A stretch of DNA of 32,689 bases from Oscillospiraceae bacterium (GTDB taxonomy: Bacteria > Bacillota > Clostridia > Oscillospirales > Oscillospiraceae), in contig JAHHRX010000023.1 in the NCBI GenBank assembly GCA_020025545.1, positions 1 through 32,689 of the forward strand, read 5' to 3'. Below, one piece after another: positions 6,268 to 14,456 of the stretch (within the stretch, counting starts at the first letter, position 1; each line of letters starts with the position of its first letter). The notes under the pieces are model-generated. The model searched no databases and was not told the DNA's origin. It saw only the letters and a program-made list of their open reading frames with translations. Position numbers and translations under genes: made by a program.

Positions 6268-8225
6268 ATAGGACCCTCCTTTTCGGCGGGAATCTGGTCA
6301 CGGTTCACGCCGATCTCCCGAACCATGGGCTGGGCAATCGGCATAATTTCATCAAAGGAGGGGATGGAGCCGATGACATTTTCCACCAGCCAGTCCATCC
6401 GCAGCAGTTCGTCCGGGTTCAGGGCGGTGTCGGCGGTGCAGCGCAGCATTCCGTCCTGCGATACCACCCGGCGGCGGAAGGGGTCGATACTGCCGGTGCG
6501 GATGCCATCCCGCAAAATATTTGCCAGTATTTTGACGGACTCCGGCAGCTTGTCCGACAGCTGAACATCGATCACACCGCTGTCCAGTCCCCACCAGTAG
6601 TTGACGGCCTGCCGGGGATCGGCATCCTGCTGCCAGTGACCGGAGAGAATGGAGCGAACGATGGTTTCGTAGAATTTTCCCCAGAGCCACACGGGGGAGG
6701 CCAGGGGCTCCAGATTGCCGCAGTCGTCCAGCATATAGGTGCCGTAGTTGCAGAAATTCAGATACATCCGGTTATCCGTAGGCACATCCCGATTGGAAAG
6801 CACATGGATGCCGTCCCGGATAAGGTCGGCCTGAGGGGAACCTTCCATGCAGGACCAGCGCAAATGGATTTTTGCCCGGGGATTGGTAAGCTGCGCCCCC
6901 AAGGCAAAGGCGTTGATGGATGCGGGAACGCCGAAAATGGGGTAAGAGCCGATATAGCCGATATCGTTATCCGGCGACATGGCGCCGGCAATGGCGCCGG
7001 TGATGAACTTTGCCTCATAGATGCGGCTGTAATAGGAACGGATGCTGGAAAAACAGGTATTTGTTGAGCAGTTCAGAAAATGAACCTTGGGATACTTGAC
7101 AGCCGCCCGCAGAGCCGGGCGGCGCAGCTGCGGGGTGGTGGTAAAGACCACCTCGGCCCCGTCTGCCACGGCTTTTTCCAGAAGCTCCTCCGCCAGCTGA
7201 GGCGTATCGGCGTGGAAATAGGTGCGGACGGTGATCCGGCTGCCGAGGGCTTCCTCCAGCTCACGGCGGCCCTTGTCATGCCCCTGGATCCATGTGCTCA
7301 CGGTGGGATCCAGTGCGTTTACAAAGGCAATATTGAGATGATCTGCGGTGCCGGGCATGAGCCAGTTCAGCAGACCGGTGTGCTCGGTGGTGTCAGTGGG
7401 GTCGGTGCGCAGCAGAGGCCCGTCCGGCCGGGAGACGGTGACCATATCATCCAAAAGGATGTGAAGCGTATTTTTTAATTCCTTGGGGCTGAGCTGCCCC
7501 AGATCCCGGAAGGGATAGAACTGAAGCCACATCAGCAGCGCTTCTTCCGGCAGCAGGTGCAGAGATTTGTCGCTGAGGGTGTAGAAGGCATCCAGAAAAT
7601 ACTGGTAATAGGCGGCAAGGGTTCGCTTTTCCCGGTCGGTCCAAGGCTCACCGGGGGTTTTGCCCAAACAGGCCAGCAGCCGGGCATAATCTCCGGGCTG
7701 ATGGAACTGGATACGGTAGAAGGAAGTGGATTTGTAGAAATCCACAAATTCGTAGTAGGCGCGGTTCCGGGGGCTCTTGGCATCGTAAGGGGGGAGGATC
7801 CGTTTGACGGTGCCGCTGACCTGCGGCGCATCCATATACTTGAGAACGCTTACCCGTTTGTTGCCCTCCTGCACATAGAATTTTCCCAGATATTCAAAGC
7901 ACTGAATGGGGTCCCGGATGCCGTCACTGAGATGATCGGCGCAAAGGCTGATCCATTTAAAGCCGAATTCACTGTCCGGGCTTAAAAGAGGCAGAAAGTT
8001 GGCGGAAAATGCGGAGATCCGCCCTGCGGATTTGGTTCCCACAATGAGATCGGCGGGGATCTCCACCAGACCGATATCCTGCACGGAACAGTTCTGCTGA
8101 TCTTCCAGAATATTATCGAGAACTGCCGGGTAGGGATCGAGTCCCTGGGCGGTGAGGGTACGGTATTGCTTTTGCCCCAGCTTCAGGGCTTGCTCGTAGG
8201 CTTCCCGGGCTTCTTGACGACTCAT
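6264..8225 (-). CDS. Cytoplasmic fusion of a ParB-like N-terminal domain and a BMP/PnrA-type ligand-binding domain
   Basis: A 653-residue protein with no signal peptide or membrane segment. Residues about 50-145 look like a ParB/sulfiredoxin-type fold: an IPADLIVGT strand followed by DPIQCFEYLGKFYVQEGNKRV, where 'v-x-E-GNKRVSVLK' resembles the ParB E-G-x-R-R box. Residues about 145-265 are helical and unassigned. From about 275 (LNIAFVNALD) to about 545 it resembles the BMP/PnrA/Med family of basic-membrane-lipoprotein binding domains, with FTTTPQLRRPALRAA, AKFITGAIAGAMS and GYIGSYPIFGVPASINAFALGA segments. Those domains usually bind nucleosides outside the cell. Here the lack of an export signal suggests an intracellular sensor or regulator, which is inference. 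I chose ATG 8225 (MSRQEAREAY) for its GGGGGA site; the ATG 21 nt upstream has none. It is first in a three-gene operon. Confidence 0.75.
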   Translation of the reverse strand: MSRQEAREAYEQALKLGQKQYRTLTAQGLDPYPAVLDNILEDQQNCSVQDIGLVEIPADLIVGTKSAGRISAFSANFLPLLSPDSEFGFKWISLCADHLSDGIRDPIQCFEYLGKFYVQEGNKRVSVLKYMDAPQVSGTVKRILPPYDAKSPRNRAYYEFVDFYKSTSFYRIQFHQPGDYARLLACLGKTPGEPWTDREKRTLAAYYQYFLDAFYTLSDKSLHLLPEEALLMWLQFYPFRDLGQLSPKELKNTLHILLDDMVTVSRPDGPLLRTDPTDTTEHTGLLNWLMPGTADHLNIAFVNALDPTVSTWIQGHDKGRRELEEALGSRITVRTYFHADTPQLAEELLEKAVADGAEVVFTTTPQLRRPALRAAVKYPKVHFLNCSTNTCFSSIRSYYSRIYEAKFITGAIAGAMSPDNDIGYIGSYPIFGVPASINAFALGAQLTNPRAKIHLRWSCMEGSPQADLIRDGIHVLSNRDVPTDNRMYLNFCNYGTYMLDDCGNLEPLASPVWLWGKFYETIVRSILSGHWQQDADPRQAVNYWWGLDSGVIDVQLSDKLPESVKILANILRDGIRTGSIDPFRRRVVSQDGMLRCTADTALNPDELLRMDWLVENVIGSIPSFDEIMPIAQPMVREIGVNRDQIPAEKEGPI

Positions 8226-8260
8226 AATAACATCCCCCGAATGCATAGTGATACACGCAT

Positions 8261-8289
8261 ATCATATCCTTTTTTTTCATGTTTGGCAA
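8261..8289 (-). promoter_or_regulatory. Promoter of the BMP-fusion operon
   Basis: Reading leftward: TTGCCA (8284-8289), 17 nt, TATGAT (8261-8266). It is divergent from the promoter at 8338-8366. Confidence 0.7.
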
Positions 8290-8337
8290 CAGAAAAACCG
8301 GAACATTTCAAAATTCCGGGGGCAGCGGAAAGAATGC

Positions 8338-8366
8338 TTGACCTGCTTAGGGTTCTTTGATACAAT
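8338..8366 (+). promoter_or_regulatory. Promoter of the FAD-dependent dehydrogenase gene
   Basis: TTGACC (8338-8343), 17-nt spacer, TACAAT (8361-8366). It lies 31 nt before the start codon. A small inverted repeat (CCGGAA/TTCCGG) lies just upstream between the two divergent promoters. Confidence 0.8.
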
Positions 8367-8397
8367 AGCGCCGACAAATATCCCATGGAGGTGCAAG

Positions 8398-9798
8398 ATG
8401 AAGACATCCTATTGTGACATTGGTATCATCGGATGCGGTGAAGCCGGTATTTTTGCTACCTATGAGCTGGCGCGGCTGAATCCGGGGCTCAAGATTCTGG
8501 TATGTGAGCAGGGAGCGGATATCTACAACCGCCATTGCCCCATTGTAGCAGGCAAGGTGAAGGAGTGCATCCATTGCAAAACCTGTGACACCATGTGCGG
8601 CTTCGGCGGTGCAGGTGCTTTTTCCGACGGAAAGTTTAATTTTACCACCCAATTCGGTGGCTGGCTCACGGATTTCATGGACGAAAAGACGGTCATGGAT
8701 CTGATTGAGTATGTGGATTCCATCAATATGCGTTTCGGCGCTACGGATAAGCGGTTCACCACGGCATCCAAGGCGGCGCAGGAACTGGAAAAGGTCGCGC
8801 TTCAGAACGATCTGCACCTTTTGCAGGCCAGCTGTAAGCACCTCGGCACAGAGAACAATTTGGTTGTGCTGACCAATATCTATGAGAACCTTAAGAATAA
8901 GGCGGAATTCCGTTTCCGCACGCCTGTACATCACATCGAGCGCACCGAGAACGGCTACGCCATGATTCTCGATGACGAGCGCATCGAGTGCCGCTATCTC
9001 ATTGCAGGCCCCGGCCGAAGCGGCGCAGAATGGTTCAGCAACGAATGCAAATCCATGGGTCTCAAGCTCATCAACAATCAGGTGGATGTGGGCGTCCGCG
9101 TAGAGCTGCCCGCAAAGGTATTTGAGCATATCACGGATGTGGTATATGAAAGCAAGCTGGTCTACCGCACCAAGCAGTACGGTGACAGCGTCCGTACCTT
9201 CTGCATGAACCCCTACGGCCATGTGGTTACCGAGGCGGTGGAGGGCATCAACACCGTGAACGGCCACTCCTACTCCGACCCCAGCCTCCGCAGCGAAAAC
9301 ACCAACTTTGCGCTGCTGGTGTCCAACCGGTTCACAGAGCCTTTCGATGAGCCCTACCGCTACGGCAAGCACATTGCATCTTTGAGCAATATGCTCGCAG
9401 GCGGCGTGCTGGTGCAGCGTTTCGGTGATCTGGTGAAGGGCATCCGTACCAATGAGCATCGCCTGCAGCAGAGCTATGTAAAGCCTACCCTGACGGCGGC
9501 GGTTCCCGGCGATCTGAGTCTGGCACTTCCCAAGCGGCAGCTGGATGACATTATTGAGATGATCTATGCCCTTGACAAGATCGCTCCCGGTACTGCTAAC
9601 TACGACACCCTGCTCTATGGTGCAGAGGTGAAGTTCTACTCCTCCCGTCTGGATCTCAGCGGCGAGCTGGAGACAAAGATGCCCGGCTTCTTCGCTATGG
9701 GCGACGGCGCAGGCGTTACCAGAGGTCTGGCGCAGGCCGGTGCCTCCGGCATCCGGGTGGCAAGAGTGATTGCACAAAGAGAAAAAAATAACAACTGA
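8398..9798 (+). CDS. FAD-dependent dehydrogenase-like flavoprotein (COG2509 type)
   Basis: A 466-residue soluble flavoprotein. The dinucleotide-binding motif GIIGCGEAGIFATYELA (residues 9-25) ends with the acidic VCEQG turn near 35-39. Next comes a cysteine cluster C57-x2-C60-x2-C63-x3-C67, then GFGGAGAFSDGKFNF, a hallmark of the uncharacterised COG2509 dehydrogenases. A second FAD-contact region lies near the C-terminus (FFAMGDGAGVTRGLAQAGASG). The reaction is unknown. The cysteine spacing would suit an iron-sulfur cluster, but this is inference. ATG 8398 is preceded by GGAGG at a good distance; upstream in-frame extensions cross the promoter. It is monocistronic, with its own promoter and terminator. 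Confidence 0.85.
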   Translation: MKTSYCDIGIIGCGEAGIFATYELARLNPGLKILVCEQGADIYNRHCPIVAGKVKECIHCKTCDTMCGFGGAGAFSDGKFNFTTQFGGWLTDFMDEKTVMDLIEYVDSINMRFGATDKRFTTASKAAQELEKVALQNDLHLLQASCKHLGTENNLVVLTNIYENLKNKAEFRFRTPVHHIERTENGYAMILDDERIECRYLIAGPGRSGAEWFSNECKSMGLKLINNQVDVGVRVELPAKVFEHITDVVYESKLVYRTKQYGDSVRTFCMNPYGHVVTEAVEGINTVNGHSYSDPSLRSENTNFALLVSNRFTEPFDEPYRYGKHIASLSNMLAGGVLVQRFGDLVKGIRTNEHRLQQSYVKPTLTAAVPGDLSLALPKRQLDDIIEMIYALDKIAPGTANYDTLLYGAEVKFYSSRLDLSGELETKMPGFFAMGDGAGVTRGLAQAGASGIRVARVIAQREKNNN

Positions 9799-9805
9799 TT
9801 TTACG

Positions 9806-9840
9806 GGCGTGGCGCAGAGAATGCGGCACGCCTGTTTTTT
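9806..9840 (+). terminator. Intrinsic terminator after the flavoprotein gene
   Basis: Stem GGCGTG-GCGCA with TGCG-GCACGCC (9806-9832), followed by TGTTTTTT. It starts 8 nt after the stop. Confidence 0.88.
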
Positions 9841-10132
9841 ATGGCCTTACCGGAAAAGCTGCTTTAAGCAGATTCCGAGGCGCAAAGCGGCGAGCACACC
9901 CATCTAACGGCCCTTTTTCAGCCGGGGGTTTATAGGAACACCGCCCTGTGCATAATCCGATCATTGCATAGCATAGAAAGCGAAAAATTTTTGCGCAGCG
10001 GTGAAAAGGGAAAACCCTTTGCCGGTACACCCACCGAAAATTTCTTCATGGTATTGTCCTGCCTGTCTGCCGGGAAACCTTCCAATTCGGCAGATGTCAT
10101 TTTGTGCAAATGAGAGAAATTGCCGGGAGAAA
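9841..10132. other. Intergenic stretch without a recognised gene
   Basis: I see no convincing open frame with a ribosome site on either strand. It holds small inverted repeats: CTGCTT-T-AAGCAG near 9857-9870, an AAAAATTTTT centre near 9984-9993, and AAAGGG-AAAA-CCCTTT at 10005-10020. A structured RNA is possible, but no known class was recognised. Confidence 0.4.
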
Positions 10133-10161
10133 TTGCAATTGCGGGGGCTTTCCTGTATTAT
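10133..10161 (+). promoter_or_regulatory. Probable promoter of the moxR-DUF58-transglutaminase operon
   Basis: TTGCAA (10133-10138), 17-nt spacer, TATTAT (10156-10161). It lies 32 nt before the moxR start. Confidence 0.6.
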
Positions 10162-10193
10162 GGAAACCATTACAAGGGGTGAAGGAGGAAAAT

Positions 10194-11147
10194 ATGCAGA
10201 CAGAAAACGGAGCCTTTGAAAGACTCTCCATGCAGGTCATCGGAGAGGTCAGAAAGGTGATCGTCGGCAAGGACGAGACCCTTTTATGGACGCTGGCTGC
10301 CCTGCTGGCGGGCGGTCATATTCTGCTGGAGGATATTCCCGGCATGGGAAAGACCACCATGGCGGTGACTTTTTCCAAGGTGCTGGGTTTAAGCTGCAAC
10401 CGGATGCAGTTTACGCCCGATGTGCTGCCGTCGGATGTGACCGGCTACACCATGCCGGATGCTGCAACCGGCAAAATGCTCTATCAGCCGGGAGCAGTGC
10501 TGTGCAACCTTTTTCTGGCGGATGAACTGAACCGTGCCACTTCACGGACGCAGTCCGCCCTTTTGGAGGCCATGGAGGAGGGGCAGGTGACGGTGGACGG
10601 GGTGTGCCACCCCATTCCCAAGCCTTTTATGGTCATTGCCACCCAGAATCCCACCGGTGCTGCCGGCACGCAGCTCCTGCCGGACAGCCAGATGGATCGG
10701 TTTTCCGTGCGGATGCAGCTGGGGTACCCGAAGCCTGCGGATGAAGTGAACATGGTTCTGAACCGTCAGGGAAAAAATCCGCTGGAAACCGTGGAGCAGG
10801 TGCTGACCCGTCAGCAGCTGCTGGATATGCAGCGGATGACGGAGGAAACATATGTGGACAAGCAGGTGGTGGAATACATCGTTCGGCTGATTTCTGAGAC
10901 AAGAAACCACAGAAGCCTCCTGCGGGGCGCCAGCCCCAGAGCCACATTGTCGGTGACGGCAATGGCCAAGGCGGCGGCGCGGCTCAAGGGGCGGGACTAT
11001 GTGGTGCCGAAGGATGTTATGGAGGTATTTATCCGGACAGTGGAACACCGACTTTTGCTGACAGCACAGGCAGAAGGAAACGGAGAAACCGGGCGGACGA
11101 TCCTTTCCGAAATCCTGCGCACCGTGACAGCGCCGAAGCTGGGCTGA
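10194..11147 (+). CDS. MoxR-family AAA+ ATPase
   Basis: A 317-residue AAA+ ATPase of the MoxR group, chaperone-like proteins usually encoded beside DUF58 and transglutaminase or VWA-domain genes. Visible motifs are Walker A (GMGKTT near residue 50), Walker B (FLADELNRA near 108-116), sensor 1 (VIATQNPTG) and the lid region with the RGASPRATL arginine stretch. ATG 10194 is chosen for the GAAGGAGGAAAAT in front; the longer in-frame extension has no such site and crosses the promoter. Its stop is 4 nt before the DUF58 start, so the three genes form an operon. The partner is probably the DUF58/transglutaminase pair, by family precedent. Confidence 0.93.
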   Translation: MQTENGAFERLSMQVIGEVRKVIVGKDETLLWTLAALLAGGHILLEDIPGMGKTTMAVTFSKVLGLSCNRMQFTPDVLPSDVTGYTMPDAATGKMLYQPGAVLCNLFLADELNRATSRTQSALLEAMEEGQVTVDGVCHPIPKPFMVIATQNPTGAAGTQLLPDSQMDRFSVRMQLGYPKPADEVNMVLNRQGKNPLETVEQVLTRQQLLDMQRMTEETYVDKQVVEYIVRLISETRNHRSLLRGASPRATLSVTAMAKAAARLKGRDYVVPKDVMEVFIRTVEHRLLLTAQAEGNGETGRTILSEILRTVTAPKLG

Positions 11148-11151
11148 AATT

Positions 11152-12075
11152 ATGGTTGGACGGTGGTTATTATATCTGGTGTCGCTGACAGGGTGTATTG
11201 CTTTTGCGTGGGCGAACCACCAGTGGTTTTCGTCGGCGCTGGCTGTGGGGGTGCTGTGTCTGCCGCTGTTTTCCCTGCTGATGAGCCTGCCGGCGATGCT
11301 GACACTGAAGGTGCGGATCGGATGCCCCCATCGGGTACAGATGCAGATTCCTGTGGAGATACGAAGGAAAATCAGCTGCCCGCTGCCTGCGCCGGCGATT
11401 TCCTTCAAAATTCGGGTAAAGCGGGTGCTTTCCGGGGAAACATGGCTGCTTTCCGGGGACAAACTGCCGACAGAGCATTGCGGACAGCTGGAGTGTTTCC
11501 CGGATCGGGTGAAAGTCTATGACTATCTGGGGCTTTTCTGCCTGCCTATGAAGCATTTTCCTCATATGACGGTGACGGTGGAGCCGCAGCCTCTGCCGGT
11601 GGCGGAGCCGCCCAAATTACGGGAGTATCTGAGCCGCGCATGGCGGCCGAAGCCCGGCGGCGGTTATTCTGAGAACCACGAGCTGCGGCTTTACCGTCCG
11701 GGGGACAGTCTGAATCAGATCCATTGGAAGCTGTCGGCAAAGACCGGCAAGCTGATCCTCCGTGAGCCCATGGAGCCGGAACGGGGGAAAATGGTTCTGG
11801 ACATGGAGCTCAGGGGAACAGACGACGAACTGGATCGAAAATTCGGGCGGCTACTCTATTTGAGCCGCTATCTGCTGGAAATCGGTGCCCGGCATGAGCT
11901 GCGGGTTCTTACGGGCGACGGTGTTCGGGATTATCCCGTTTGCGACGAAGAGAGTCTGCTGCGGGCGGTGGACGATTTGTTGGGGTGCCCCTGTGCAAAG
12001 TCGGAGGCGCAAATGGAACCGCTGCGCAGCGGCGGATGGCTCTGCCGGATCGGAGGTGAGCCGGATGAAGCGTGA
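11152..12075 (+). CDS. DUF58 domain protein
   Basis: A 307-residue protein. Two hydrophobic N-terminal segments, at about 4-20 and 24-50, should anchor it in the membrane. A domain of beta-sheet character follows, then the DUF58 signature RPGDSLNQIHWKLSAKTGKL near 181-200. The end resembles a short VWA-like fold. It is the middle gene of the moxR operon, and its tail overlaps the start of the transglutaminase gene by 11 nt. The start ATG 11152 has only a weak purine-rich site (GAAGCTGGG), so it likely depends on coupling to the moxR stop 4 nt upstream. Molecular function in this family is not settled. Confidence 0.9.
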   Translation: MVGRWLLYLVSLTGCIAFAWANHQWFSSALAVGVLCLPLFSLLMSLPAMLTLKVRIGCPHRVQMQIPVEIRRKISCPLPAPAISFKIRVKRVLSGETWLLSGDKLPTEHCGQLECFPDRVKVYDYLGLFCLPMKHFPHMTVTVEPQPLPVAEPPKLREYLSRAWRPKPGGGYSENHELRLYRPGDSLNQIHWKLSAKTGKLILREPMEPERGKMVLDMELRGTDDELDRKFGRLLYLSRYLLEIGARHELRVLTGDGVRDYPVCDEESLLRAVDDLLGCPCAKSEAQMEPLRSGGWLCRIGGEPDEA

Positions 12076-14224
12076 AACCCAGGAACGGATATTTACCGGG
12101 CTTTGGGCATGGGCAATGGCTTCTGCAATCAGCATAAGCGGCGTGTTTTGCATGGTGACCGGTCTTGAGATGAAGAATGTGGATGGCGAGGGGCTGATTC
12201 TTGGCTGTATGGCCTTTTCGGCTCTGGGCGCCATTGCGTGCAGCTTTCGCTTCAGCGGTCTGGGATTGCTGGCGGCAGGAATGGGTGCCGGCATTTTTTC
12301 ATGGGATTCTCTGGAGGGAAGCGTTCGGCTGCTGGCGGAGAATATCAGCCGGATATATGACCGGGCCTATGGCTGGGGGTATCTGGAATGGGCAATCCCG
12401 GGAAAATTCACGCCGGATGGAGCTCTGCTGGCGCTGGGATTTTTGGCTGCACTGGGAATTTCTTTCACGGTATGCAGAAGAAAAAGAGCGGCTGCCGCGC
12501 TGGCGGTGCCGGTGCTCATGGTGATTTCCTGCTTCGTGGTGACAGACACGGTGCCGGATAAAATCTGGCTGTTTCTGCTGGTGACGGCGGCTGTTTTGCT
12601 GATTCTTACCAATCAGGTACGCCGCCGCAATGCCATGGACGGAAGCCGTCTGACGGCGCTGATGCTGGTGCCGGTCATGCTGGCAGGCGGGCTGCTTTTT
12701 TCGGCTGTGCCGGAGGAGGGCTTTGATTTTCGGCGCTGGAATGTGGAGATGAGCGCCCCGGATTTTTGGGAGAACATTCTGCATTTATTCGACAAAGCGC
12801 CGGCTCAGCTGAATTTTGCGTGGGAAAGCAGGAGCGTATCCCTGGATCATCTGGGCTCTCTGCCGGAATTCGGGCAGGATGCTCTGTATGTAAAGGCGGA
12901 TTTTTCCGATGTTCTCTATCTTCGGGGACAGGCATTTGACCGCTACACCGGCAGGGACTGGAAAATTACGGATGCGGAAAACGGCCCGGACGGGGGCTGG
13001 ATCCACCGCCATGCCGTTCCTCTGGGCAGTGTGGAAATCACTGCGGCGGCGCCGAGAAGAAATCTCTATTTTCCGGTATATCCCGGGGAGAGCCTTGTGA
13101 AAATCGGCTATACGCGCAAAGAAGGCGCTTACAAAAGCCGGGGGGACAATTATGTGCTCCCCGTCTACTCTGCAGGCACCACACAACAGGGGAATATGCC
13201 GGTGGCATTGCGGGAAAACTACACGCAGCTTCCGGAAGAAACAAGGCAGTACGCCGAGGCACTGGTGCAATCGTTTGCAGCAGATGAAAAGAATACTGCG
13301 CAGATGGCAAACAAAATCCGGCAGTTCGTTTCCCGAAGTGCAAGCTACAGCCGGGAAGTGGAAACGATGCCCCGGACAGAAAGGGATTTTGTCAGGTGGT
13401 TTCTGGAGGATGCGGACAGAGGCTACTGTGTCCATTTTGCCACGGCTGCCACGGTGCTTTTGCGGGCGGCAGGGATTCCTGCCCGATATGTGACGGGCTA
13501 TACGGCAAGGGTGACAGCCGGGGAAAGCGTTACGATCCCGGAAAGTCAGGCCCATGCGTGGGTAGAATATTACGATGCCGGCTGGCGGATTCTGGATCCC
13601 ACCCCCGGCGAAGCTTCTTCGGTAATCCCGGGGCCGTCACAGACGGATCCGGCGGAGCCCGAGGAAACAGAACCAGCAAACCCTGTGGAGACAGACCCTC
13701 CGGAGCTTGAGCAGACAGAGAAACCCCTCGAGACGGATCCGACGGAGCCGGTGGCAACGCAGCCGCAGCCTTCGGGGGCTTCACAGACAGAGCCGTCAGA
13801 GGGAGCGGAAACAGAGCCTTTGCCGGAGGAATCTTCGCAGCCGCAGGAGCCGGGGAAGAATCCGATTTTCGGGATTCTTGGGAAAATCCTGCCGTGGCTG
13901 GGAGCCGGGGCGGGAATTGTGGGTGCTGTGTGGATTCAGTATCGGGCAAGGCTGGCGATTTGCCAAAGCAGACGCAGGCAGGGCAGCCGTAATCAGCAGG
14001 CACTGTATCTTTGGCACAGATGCGACAGAATTGCCAAAGCTATGCAGCAAATTCCCCCTAAAAAGCTGCGGGAATTGGCGGAAAAAGCCAAATTCAGTCA
14101 GCATATGCTGACAAAGGAAGAGCTTTCTGCGTTTGATGACTATTTAGAGGAACTGCGCAGACGCAGAAGCCAGAGACCATGGCTGTGGCAGATGTGTTTC
14201 CGGCTCATCTGGGCAGAGAAATAG
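12065..14224 (+). CDS. Membrane protein with extracytoplasmic transglutaminase-like domain
   Basis: A 719-residue protein. About five to seven N-terminal membrane segments (residues ~10-220) precede an outside region. That region contains a transglutaminase-like core with the Cys-His-Asp triad: Cys in RGYCVHFATAATVLLRAAGI (~455), His in QAHAWVEYY (~497) and Asp in ILDPTPG (~511). Next comes a linker very rich in Pro, Glu and Thr with repeated ETDP/TEP units (~525-598). It is followed by one more membrane helix (ILGKILPWLGAGAGIVGAVW) and a basic cytoplasmic tail of about 100 residues. This matches the protein that accompanies MoxR and DUF58 in many bacteria. ATG 12065 follows GGAGG by 8 nt and overlaps the DUF58 stop. 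An upstream in-frame ATG at 11885 lies deep inside DUF58 and is rejected. Confidence 0.9.
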   Translation: MKRETQERIFTGLWAWAMASAISISGVFCMVTGLEMKNVDGEGLILGCMAFSALGAIACSFRFSGLGLLAAGMGAGIFSWDSLEGSVRLLAENISRIYDRAYGWGYLEWAIPGKFTPDGALLALGFLAALGISFTVCRRKRAAAALAVPVLMVISCFVVTDTVPDKIWLFLLVTAAVLLILTNQVRRRNAMDGSRLTALMLVPVMLAGGLLFSAVPEEGFDFRRWNVEMSAPDFWENILHLFDKAPAQLNFAWESRSVSLDHLGSLPEFGQDALYVKADFSDVLYLRGQAFDRYTGRDWKITDAENGPDGGWIHRHAVPLGSVEITAAAPRRNLYFPVYPGESLVKIGYTRKEGAYKSRGDNYVLPVYSAGTTQQGNMPVALRENYTQLPEETRQYAEALVQSFAADEKNTAQMANKIRQFVSRSASYSREVETMPRTERDFVRWFLEDADRGYCVHFATAATVLLRAAGIPARYVTGYTARVTAGESVTIPESQAHAWVEYYDAGWRILDPTPGEASSVIPGPSQTDPAEPEETEPANPVETDPPELEQTEKPLETDPTEPVATQPQPSGASQTEPSEGAETEPLPEESSQPQEPGKNPIFGILGKILPWLGAGAGIVGAVWIQYRARLAICQSRRRQGSRNQQALYLWHRCDRIAKAMQQIPPKKLRELAEKAKFSQHMLTKEELSAFDDYLEELRRRRSQRPWLWQMCFRLIWAEK

Positions 14225-14231
14225 TTTTTGG

Positions 14232-14263
14232 AATATGCTCCCTTCGGGGAGCATATTTTTTGC
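14232..14263 (+). terminator. Terminator of the moxR operon
   Basis: An 11-bp stem AATATGCTCCC/GGGAGCATATT (14232-14242 and 14247-14257) with a stable TTCG loop, followed by TTTT-TGC-TTTTTT. It begins 8 nt after the transglutaminase stop. Confidence 0.93.
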
Positions 14264-14301
14264 TTTTTTGCAGAAGATAAGGGCGAAAGGAAGGGATTTC
14301 T

Positions 14302-14400
14302 ATGAAGCAGGAAGAGAAAAAACCGATTCCGTGGGAAATGATGGATCCAAAGCCCCCGGTGGTCCAGTCCGGCAAACTGGAAAATCGGAAGGAAAATTGA
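14302..14400 (+). CDS. Possible 32-residue peptide, unrecognised
   Basis: ATG 14302 to TGA 14398-14400 encodes a charged, proline-rich 32-residue peptide (starts MKQEEKKPIPWEMMDPK). AAGGAAGGG lies 6 nt in front. It lies between the moxR-operon terminator and the metG promoter with no promoter of its own visible, so expression would need readthrough. No family recognised; it may be spurious. Confidence 0.35.
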   Translation: MKQEEKKPIPWEMMDPKPPVVQSGKLENRKEN

Positions 14401-14420
14401 TGCAGCTGCGGTAAAAAGTA

Positions 14421-14450
14421 TTGACAAAGGCAGCTTTCCGGGGATATAAT
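14421..14450 (+). promoter_or_regulatory. Promoter of metG
   Basis: Perfect TTGACA (14421-14426), 18-nt spacer, perfect TATAAT (14445-14450). The transcript should start near 14457, just ahead of the T-box leader. Confidence 0.9.
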
Positions 14451-14456
14451 AGGCAA

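Noticed and set aside
8347..9777. A 476-codon leftward open frame opposite the flavoprotein gene
   Set aside because: His/Leu-rich antisense product without motif; the + strand gene has promoter, ribosome site and FAD motifs.
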